Part shown: positions 58,109 through 64,000 of the stretch, one piece after another | Numbering within the stretch: position 1 is the first letter of the stretch | Layout of the letters: each line of letters opens with the position of its first letter | Source: Polaromonas glacialis | GTDB lineage: Bacteria; Pseudomonadota; Gammaproteobacteria; Burkholderiales; Burkholderiaceae_C | DNA: 64,000 nucleotides | Assembly (NCBI RefSeq): GCF_000709345.1 | Contig: NZ_KL448323.1 | Coordinates: forward strand, 1,919,830-1,983,829 | Direction: 5' to 3' | Notes under the pieces: model-generated | Seen by the model: the letters and a program-made list of their open reading frames with translations, nothing else | Told to the model about the DNA's origin: nothing | The model's database searches: none | Made by a program: the position numbers and the translations under genes

Positions 58109-58960
58109 TCAGTGGCCGGCGCGGCGCAACTGGCTGACGCGCGCGGCAATCGCGTCGGTGTCCAGCGCATCGTCGGCATGCGCCAGGTAAATTTCGAGGT
58201 CGGCAACGGCGGAACCCACGTCGCCCTGCGCCGCCCAGGCCAGCCCCCGGTCGCGGTATTCGGCCCAGGCGTCGGGCTGCAGCACGATCAGCCGGTCCTG
58301 CACGGCGATCAGGCGCGGCCAGTCTTCCTGGGTTTTGTGGATGTCCTGGAGGTTGCGCAGCATGCGGGCAATGATCTCGCGCGGCGGCGCCGACTGCAGG
58401 TACAGGCCCATCGGCACCTCGAACTCGTCGCTGATGGGGCTGCGCTGCCGGAAAGGCTCCAGCCGCTCGGCCAGTTCCTCGCGGCTCAGCGACTGGCCGT
58501 TGAACGGGTCGATCACCACCTGGCCCTTGGGCAGGTTGACCTTGACCATGAAATGCCCCGGAAAGGCCACGCCGCGCGCATTCAGGCCCAGGCCGACGGC
58601 CAGTTCCAGCCACAGCACGGCCAGCGTGATCGGGATGCCCCGGCGCGTGCGCAACACGGTGTTCAGGTAGCTGTTGTCGGGGTCGTAGTAGTCGTTGATG
58701 TTGCCGCCAAAGCCCAGGTCGCGGAAAAAGAACTGGTTCAGCGCGCGCAGGCGCTGCAGTTCGGGCGCATCAAGGGGCAGCCGGCGCTTGAGGCGGGCCA
58801 GCAGCTGGTCCACATCGCCCAGCACCTGCTCGACGTCCAGGTCGGGGTATTCGTCCTGCGCCAGGCTGACGGCGGCTTCCAGCAAGGGAAAATGCGCATC
58901 GCTTTGCACCAGGCTGGAAAAGTATTGAAGCGGCGACGGGACGGCAAAATTTAATGGCAT
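58109..58960 (-). CDS. SirB1 family protein (transglutaminase-like plus TPR)
   Basis: A 283-residue soluble protein. LNQFFFRDLGFGGNINDYYDPDNSYLNTVLRTRRGIPITLA is the SirB1 core, and FPGHFMVKV the transglutaminase-like histidine region. The C-terminal 80 residues contain TPR-like helices (EYRDRGLAWAAQGDVGSAVADLEIYL). The core Cys of active transglutaminases is not evident, so catalysis is doubtful. Function is not established. It lies beside murJ, as in related genomes. Confidence 0.86.
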   Translation of the reverse strand: MPLNFAVPSPLQYFSSLVQSDAHFPLLEAAVSLAQDEYPDLDVEQVLGDVDQLLARLKRRLPLDAPELQRLRALNQFFFRDLGFGGNINDYYDPDNSYLNTVLRTRRGIPITLAVLWLELAVGLGLNARGVAFPGHFMVKVNLPKGQVVIDPFNGQSLSREELAERLEPFRQRSPISDEFEVPMGLYLQSAPPREIIARMLRNLQDIHKTQEDWPRLIAVQDRLIVLQPDAWAEYRDRGLAWAAQGDVGSAVADLEIYLAHADDALDTDAIAARVSQLRRAGH

Positions 58961-59054
58961 GGCGCTACTTTCTCACAAACCGAACCCCAATGGGTATCAG
59001 TAAATACACCGCTGCTTGCGATTGGTCAAGCGTGACCGTGTCCACCCGGCCGCG

Positions 59055-60620
59055 TCAGCGCTTCAGCAGCTTGCGCAGCTTCAGGCCGGACACCCGGAGA
59101 ACTATGAAATAGATAGCAGCAGAAGCAGTCAGGACAAGCGCAAGCAGCCCGATTCGTTGAAAATACTGGTGCTTCAGGCCGATCCAGTCCACGCCATCGG
59201 CGGCCCAGAGCAAAAACACCGCCAGCAGCGCGCTGGCCGAAAAGACCTGCAGGCCAAACAGCACCCAGCCCGGCGCCGGCGTGTAGCTGCCGCGCCGGAT
59301 CAGCCCGACCAGCAGGCTCAGCGCATTGATCAGCGCGCCGATGCCAATCGCCAGCGCCAGTCCGGCATGCTGGAAATACGGCACCAGCGCCAGGTTGAGC
59401 AGTTGTGTGATCACCAGCACGACCACGGCGATTTTCACCGGCGTCTTGATGTTCTGGCTGGCATAAAAACCCGGCGCCAGCACCTTGATGGCGACCAGCC
59501 CGAGCAAGCCTGCGCCGTAGCCCATCAGCGCGGTGGTGGTCTGCTGCACGTCGCGATCAGTAAACGCGCCGTAGTGGTAGAGCGTGGCCACCAGCGGCTC
59601 CGAGAACGTCAGCAGCGCCACCGCGCAGGGAACGGCCAGCAGCACGACGATGCGCAGCCCCCAGTCGAGCATGGCCGAGTATTTGGCGGCGTCGCCCGCG
59701 CCCTTGGCGGCTGCCAGCTGCGGCGTCAGCACGACGCCGATGGCCACGCCCAGCATGGCGGTGGGAAATTCCATCAGCCGGTCGGCGTAGGTCAGCCAGC
59801 TGACGCTGCCCGGCGCCAGGTGCGAAGCGATCTGGGTGTTGATGAGCAGCGAGATTTGCGCGACGCTGACGCCCAGCAGGGCCGGCACCATCAGCTTGGC
59901 AATGTTCTTGCTGCCGGGCTCGGCCCATGCCGCCCGCAACGCCGACACGCTGAAGCCGATGTTCGGCATCAGGCCCAGCCTGAGCAGCGCCGGCACCTGC
60001 ACGCCCAGCTGCAGCACGCCGCCCAGCATCACGCCGACGCCCAGCGCATACACCGGCTCGATGCCCAGCGACCTGAACCAGGGCGCGCCCAGCCAGGCCG
60101 CGCCGATCATCGACACATTGAGCAGCACCGGCGTGGCGGCCGGCACGGCAAAACGCCGCCAGGTGTTGAGCACGCCCGACGACAGCGCCACCAGCGACAT
60201 GAAGGCGATGTAAGGAAACATCCAGCGCGTCATGACCACGGCCGCCGCATAGCCGCGCGGCTCCTGCTGCAGCCCGCTGGCCATGGCCCAGACCAGCAGC
60301 GGCGCGGCCGCCACGCCCACGATGCAGGTCAGCAGCAGCACCCAGGTCAGCAGCGTGGCGACGCGGTCGATGAGCAGCTTGGTGGCGGCATCGCCGTGCT
60401 GCGCCTTGTTGGCCGCGAGCACCGGCACGAAGGCCTGGCTGAAGGCGCCCTCGGCGAACAGGCGGCGAAACAGGTTGGGAATGCGAAAGGCCACATTGAA
60501 GGCATCGGTCATGGCGCTGGCGCCAAACGACGAGGCAATCAGCAGTTCGCGCACCAAGCCGGTGATGCGGGAGAGCAATGTGAACAGGGAAACGGTGGAG
60601 GCGGATTTGAAAAGTGACAC
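59055..60620 (-). CDS. murJ: lipid II flippase MurJ
   Basis: A 521-residue inner-membrane protein with about fourteen helices that flips the peptidoglycan precursor lipid II. The start SLFKSASTVSLFTLLSRITGLVRELLIA, FNVAFRIPNLFRRLFAEGAFSQAFVPVL and the central SWLTYADRLMEFPTAMLGVAIG are unmistakable. The arginines in the cavity (RIPNLFRRLF) are present. The C-terminus is complete. No rpsT gene, often divergent from murJ in this order, is next to it here. Confidence 0.96.
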   Translation of the reverse strand: MSLFKSASTVSLFTLLSRITGLVRELLIASSFGASAMTDAFNVAFRIPNLFRRLFAEGAFSQAFVPVLAANKAQHGDAATKLLIDRVATLLTWVLLLTCIVGVAAAPLLVWAMASGLQQEPRGYAAAVVMTRWMFPYIAFMSLVALSSGVLNTWRRFAVPAATPVLLNVSMIGAAWLGAPWFRSLGIEPVYALGVGVMLGGVLQLGVQVPALLRLGLMPNIGFSVSALRAAWAEPGSKNIAKLMVPALLGVSVAQISLLINTQIASHLAPGSVSWLTYADRLMEFPTAMLGVAIGVVLTPQLAAAKGAGDAAKYSAMLDWGLRIVVLLAVPCAVALLTFSEPLVATLYHYGAFTDRDVQQTTTALMGYGAGLLGLVAIKVLAPGFYASQNIKTPVKIAVVVLVITQLLNLALVPYFQHAGLALAIGIGALINALSLLVGLIRRGSYTPAPGWVLFGLQVFSASALLAVFLLWAADGVDWIGLKHQYFQRIGLLALVLTASAAIYFIVLRVSGLKLRKLLKR

Positions 60621-60771
60621 CGCAGGAGTTTATGCGCTGCTTACAGTAGCAACGTCCGGCAACCAATTTGTCGAGTTCGGCTTGTGCAGGCACCAGCCCG
60701 GTGAACACCACATCAAAAAAAGGTTTTCCCTATGGCGCGCCAGGCCGGAACGGAGTTCACTTCGCCTATCG

Positions 60772-60795
60772 ATTCACCCATTCACCCATTCACCC
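60772..60795 (+). repeat. three tandem copies of ATTCACCC
   Basis: The 8-mer ATTCACCC at 60772, 60780 and 60788, directly before an ATG at 60796 in frame with the TonB receptor gene. Confidence 0.85.
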
Positions 60796-60891
60796 ATGCA
60801 TTCATTAGCCACGCCATGCCCAGCAACTGCACAACTGCTCCTTTTTCGCACAGCGCGCCCGTTGCTGCCTGGCGCAGTCCTTTCCCCTTGC

Positions 60892-62961
60892 ATGCCTGCG
60901 CGCCACGGCGTCGGGCGGGCCTGCGCGGCCTTTCTTGCCATCGCCCTGGCGGCACCGGCGACCCGGGCGCAGGTAGGCGCGAACCCCGCGCTGCAGGAGG
61001 TAGTCATCAGCGCCAGCCGGGCCGAGCAGCGGCGCTTCGATGCGCCCGGCGCCATTGACGCGGTGCAGGTCGATCCGTTTCGCACCGCTTCCCCGCTGGT
61101 CAACCTGTCCGAGCTGATGGGCAGCGTGCCCGGCCTGCAGATTCGCGACCGGCAGAACTTCGCGCAGGATTTGCAGGTGTCGGTGCGCGGCTTTGGCACG
61201 CGCTCGACCTTTGGCGTGCGCGGCGTGCGCATTTTGATCGACGGCATTCCGGCAACCATGCCCGATGGCCAGGGCCAGGCCGCCACCGCCAGCCTGAGCT
61301 CGGCCAGGCGCATCGAACTGCTGCGCGGCCCGCTGGCCCAGCTCTACGGCAATTCGGCCGGCGGCGTGCTCCAGGTGTTCAGCAAGGACCCGCCGGTCAC
61401 GCTTGAGAAACCTGAATACAGCCTCTCGGCCGGCGCAGGCTCCGACGGCCAGCGCCAACTGGCCGCAGGCATTGCGGGCGGCAGCGACACGCTGGGCGGG
61501 CTGCTCGACGTGTCGCGCTACGCGACCGACGGTTTTCGCGACCACAGCGCGGCCCGGCGCGAGCAGCTCAATGCCAAGGTCGTCGCCCGGCCGTCGGCGG
61601 ACACCACGCTGACCGGCATCGTCAACCTGTTCCGCCAGCCGCTGGCCGAAGACCCGCTCGGGCTGACGCGTTCGCAGTTCCAGCAGAACCCGCGCCAGGT
61701 GGTGCCGGGCGCCATCACCTTCAACACCCGCAAGACCATTGAACAGAACCAGGCCGGCCTGGTGGCCGAACACAAACTGTCGGCCAGCGACACGCTCAAT
61801 GCGCGCATCTATGGCGGCACACGCCAGGTGGACCAGAAACTGGCGTTCCAGGCCAACGGCGTGGTCAACCTCGACCGCAGCTACGGCGGCGTCGGCGCCA
61901 GCTGGACGCATGCGATGCAGGTCAACCAGCTGCCGGTGCGCTGGACCGTGGGCGTCGAGGCCGACCAGTTGCGTGAAACGCGCAAGGGCTTTGACAACCT
62001 TGCCGGCAACAACGGGGCGCTGCGCCGCAACGAGGACGACACGGCGCGCAATACCGATGTGTTCGGCCAGCTTGACTGGACCTTCACGCCCGACTGGCAG
62101 GCCATTGCCGGCGTTCGCGCCAGCCGGGTGCGCTTCAGCGTCGATGACCGCTTCAACCCGGGGGCCAGCAGCACCAGCGGCAGCGTCGAATACCGCAACA
62201 CCAGCCCGGTCGTCGGCCTGGTCTGGCATGCCGCTGACACGCTCAATGTATACGCCAACCTGGGCACCGGATTCGAAACGCCGACGCTGGCCGAAAGCGC
62301 CTACCGCCCGGGCGGCGCGCCCGGACCCAACTTTGCGCTGAAAGCCTCCAAAAGCACGCAGGGCGAAATTGGTGTCAAGCTGCGCAGCGGCCCGCACAGT
62401 GTTGACGCGGCGCTGTTCGAAGCCCGCAGCCGGGACGAAATCGTCTCGTCGCAGTCGAGCGGCGGCCGCGCGATTTTCCAGAATGCCGACCGCACCACCC
62501 GGCGCGGCCTGGAAGCGTCATGGTCGGCCCGCTGGGCCGGTGGCCTGGAAACACGCCTGGCCTACACCCTGCTCGATGCCCGATTCAGGTCGTCCTACGT
62601 TGGCGCGCAAGGATTGGTTTCCGCCGGCAACCGCCTGCCGGGCGCGCCACGGCACAGCCTGTTCGCCGATGTACAGGCCAGCGTCACCGAGTCGGTCAAG
62701 GCCGGGCTGGAAACGCGCCTGGAGAGCAAGACCTACGTGAACGACCTCAACAGCGATGCCGCGCCAGGCTACGCGGTCTTCAATGCGCGGCTGAGCCGGG
62801 AATTTAGCTTCAACGGCGCAAAAATGCTGCTGTACGGCCGCATCGACAACCTGCTGGACAAGACCTATGCCGGGTCCTTGATCGTCAATGACAACAACGG
62901 CCGCTATTTCGAGGCGGCGCCGGGGCGGCGGCTGTTTGTCGGTGTCCGCAGCCTGTTTTAA
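60892..62961 (+). CDS. TonB-dependent outer-membrane receptor
   Basis: A 689-residue beta-barrel receptor of the iron-complex type. The ATG at 60892 gives a good signal peptide (RACAAFLAIALAAPATRAQ). LQEVVISASR is the TonB box region, the plug domain (about 45-150) has VNLSELMGSVPGLQIRDRQN and VRGVRILIDGIPATMPDGQG, and the barrel ends GRRLFVGVRSLF with the terminal Phe typical of outer-membrane proteins. The frame is open to 60283 and an ATG at 60796 would add 32 residues. The ligand is unknown. Confidence 0.9.
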   Translation: MPARHGVGRACAAFLAIALAAPATRAQVGANPALQEVVISASRAEQRRFDAPGAIDAVQVDPFRTASPLVNLSELMGSVPGLQIRDRQNFAQDLQVSVRGFGTRSTFGVRGVRILIDGIPATMPDGQGQAATASLSSARRIELLRGPLAQLYGNSAGGVLQVFSKDPPVTLEKPEYSLSAGAGSDGQRQLAAGIAGGSDTLGGLLDVSRYATDGFRDHSAARREQLNAKVVARPSADTTLTGIVNLFRQPLAEDPLGLTRSQFQQNPRQVVPGAITFNTRKTIEQNQAGLVAEHKLSASDTLNARIYGGTRQVDQKLAFQANGVVNLDRSYGGVGASWTHAMQVNQLPVRWTVGVEADQLRETRKGFDNLAGNNGALRRNEDDTARNTDVFGQLDWTFTPDWQAIAGVRASRVRFSVDDRFNPGASSTSGSVEYRNTSPVVGLVWHAADTLNVYANLGTGFETPTLAESAYRPGGAPGPNFALKASKSTQGEIGVKLRSGPHSVDAALFEARSRDEIVSSQSSGGRAIFQNADRTTRRGLEASWSARWAGGLETRLAYTLLDARFRSSYVGAQGLVSAGNRLPGAPRHSLFADVQASVTESVKAGLETRLESKTYVNDLNSDAAPGYAVFNARLSREFSFNGAKMLLYGRIDNLLDKTYAGSLIVNDNNGRYFEAAPGRRLFVGVRSLF

Positions 62962-63023
62962 GCTGCCATGGGCTGGACTTTCCAGTCCTTTCAATGTCGC
63001 CACTTTTACAAGGAGGAGATGTC

Positions 63024-63689
63024 ATGAAAACCGTTTCGACCGTGAAGGTATGCCTGGCCTTGCTGCTCTCAAGCGCGGCCCTGATGCCCGCTTTCGCCCA
63101 GAAGGGCGCGGACAAGATCAACATCAATGGTGAACTCGTTTTGGCGGCCAGGGCGGGACGAACCGAACGCGTGGCGGCCCTGCTCGCCGATGGCGCGGCC
63201 GTCAATTCGCGCGACCGCAACGGCGACTCGCCGCTCAACATGGCGGCCAGCAAGGGCAACGAGGCGCTGGTGGATGTGCTGCTGCGCGTTGGCGCCGATG
63301 TCAACCTGGCCAATATCTCGGGCGTCACTCCGCTGATGGGCGCGGCCTTCAAGGGCAATGCATCGATGGTCCGCAAGCTCATGGCGGCTGGCGCCAGAAT
63401 CGAGCCGCTGGACCGCGTCAGGAAAAATGCCGCCATCTATGCGGCCGGCGTGGGCTGCAGCGAATGCCTGGCCGAATTCCTGCGCGCCGGCGCCCCGGTC
63501 AATGCCCGCCTGGACAATGACGAGACGCTGCTGATGTGGGCCGCCGGCTACGGCCACGTGCAAACCGTGCGCTTTCTGCTCGACCAGGGCGCCGACCGCA
63601 GCCTGAAGGACAACCGTGGAAAAACCGCTGCTGACATGGCGCGCGAAGGCAATTTCAGCGCCGCCGCCAGGCTGCTGGAAAACAGCTGA
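63024..63689 (+). CDS. exported ankyrin-repeat protein
   Basis: A 221-residue protein with a Sec signal peptide (VKVCLALLLSSAALMPAFAQ) and about five ankyrin repeats over residues 35-215, such as DRNGDSPLNMAASKGNEALVDVLLRVGADVNLAN and DETLLMWAAGYGHVQTVRFLLDQGAD. It would act in the periplasm as a protein-binding module. Two Cys in GVGCSECLAE interrupt the fourth repeat. AAGGAGGAG precedes the ATG. It follows the TonB receptor by 62 bp and is probably co-transcribed. Confidence 0.88.
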   Translation: MKTVSTVKVCLALLLSSAALMPAFAQKGADKININGELVLAARAGRTERVAALLADGAAVNSRDRNGDSPLNMAASKGNEALVDVLLRVGADVNLANISGVTPLMGAAFKGNASMVRKLMAAGARIEPLDRVRKNAAIYAAGVGCSECLAEFLRAGAPVNARLDNDETLLMWAAGYGHVQTVRFLLDQGADRSLKDNRGKTAADMAREGNFSAAARLLENS

Positions 63690-63917
63690 AGCGGTGTCGC
63701 CGGGCGCACGGCGGGCGTTGCGTACTCAATTGCAACAATTGAAAGGAAGTCGGCTCCAGCCCCTCAAAAAACATCGCAGGCACATAATTTTCAGTCGATC
63801 CATGCATCTGAAGAATTAACAAACCGGGGCAGCGTCGTTCTGCTGCATGTGCTGGCCACCCGCTGAAGCATGGTTCGCTGTGTGATTGGCGGCGGGGGCC
63901 ACGCTTGAGGAGACAAC

Positions 63918-64000
63918 ATGATTCGACTCCAACATCCCGCAGGGCTGGCCGCCCTGCTTGCCTTGTGCGTGGCGGGTGCCGCGCAGGCGCAGGAAATACA
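63918..64000 (+). CDS. exported protein, N-terminus only (runs off window)
   Basis: GAGGAG lies five bases before the ATG at 63918. The 27 visible codons encode MIRLQHPAGLAALLALCVAG and AAQAQEI, a complete Sec signal peptide with cleavage after AQA. The mature protein lies beyond the window, so no function can be given. Confidence 0.7.
   Translation, partial: MIRLQHPAGLAALLALCVAGAAQAQEI

Noticed and set aside
59094..59150. Possible copy of the two-hairpin element inside murJ
   Set aside because: Only GGGCTGCTTGCGCTTG and a loose ATAG match. The encoded residues fit the normal MurJ C-terminus, so this is probably chance.
60283..60795. N-terminal extension of the TonB receptor frame
   Set aside because: It overlaps murJ on the opposite strand and has no family character or signal peptide; the signal peptide begins at 60892.

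Overview
The window looks like chromosomal DNA from a betaproteobacterium of the Burkholderiales, most likely Comamonadaceae close to Polaromonas or Rhodoferax. This rests on protein character (GspA/GspB, TAXI-type binding protein, DUF1631 and DUF1415 proteins, an IS1595-type insertion sequence), high GC, and short dispersed repeats of a kind I associate with that family. No database was consulted, so the genus is an inference.

Layout. Bases 1-11 kb hold a truncated yaeQ, a voltage-sensor type ion channel, an acyl-CoA ligase, a cytochrome c', a TAXI binding protein, a P-type ATPase followed by the wreck of a Na/Ca-exchanger gene, a tandem UspA protein and an M20 amidohydrolase. Bases 11-23 kb hold DUF1631, DUF1415, ettA, rhlE, a bacteriohemerythrin, a YitT protein, a chemoreceptor gene broken by one in-frame TGA, an SDR and a HAD hydrolase. 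Bases 23-28 kb hold a probable MarR-led operon (marR, MFS, MATE, maoC) divergent from a PaaI thioesterase, with a palindromic operator between. An intact 1053-bp IS with 8-bp target duplications follows (28558-29610), then gspB/gspA and an orphan AAA ATPase.

Bases 34.4-40.3 kb carry seven co-directional, often 4-bp-overlapping genes (DUF6064-like membrane protein, Acg-type FMN oxidoreductase, DUF6544-like protein, unknown membrane protein, membrane-anchored flavodoxin, alpha/beta hydrolase, CPBP protease), flanked on both sides by about 0.7 kb of gene-free DNA. This is the best candidate for an undescribed system. Bases 41-46 kb are carbon metabolism: PPi-type phosphofructokinase, gloA and the edd-eda Entner-Doudoroff pair. 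Bases 46-53.5 kb are housekeeping: OmpA-like, ChaC, SodC, pdxH, folK, pcnB, a HAD phosphatase, hda and purM.

Bases 53.5-56.8 kb are an accessory island with an AT-richer unknown membrane protein and three toxin-antitoxin pairs in a row (DUF1778/GNAT, MazEF-like, BrnTA). The right end has an MFS transporter, a SirB1-like protein, murJ, a TonB-dependent receptor, an ankyrin-repeat protein and the start of one secreted protein.

Across the window about ten full copies of a roughly 55-bp two-hairpin element occur, nearly all between genes, together with a second GC-rich repeat family (one copy near ettA, three tandem copies between hda and the HAD phosphatase) and a REP-like palindrome. No tRNA, rRNA or CRISPR array was recognised.
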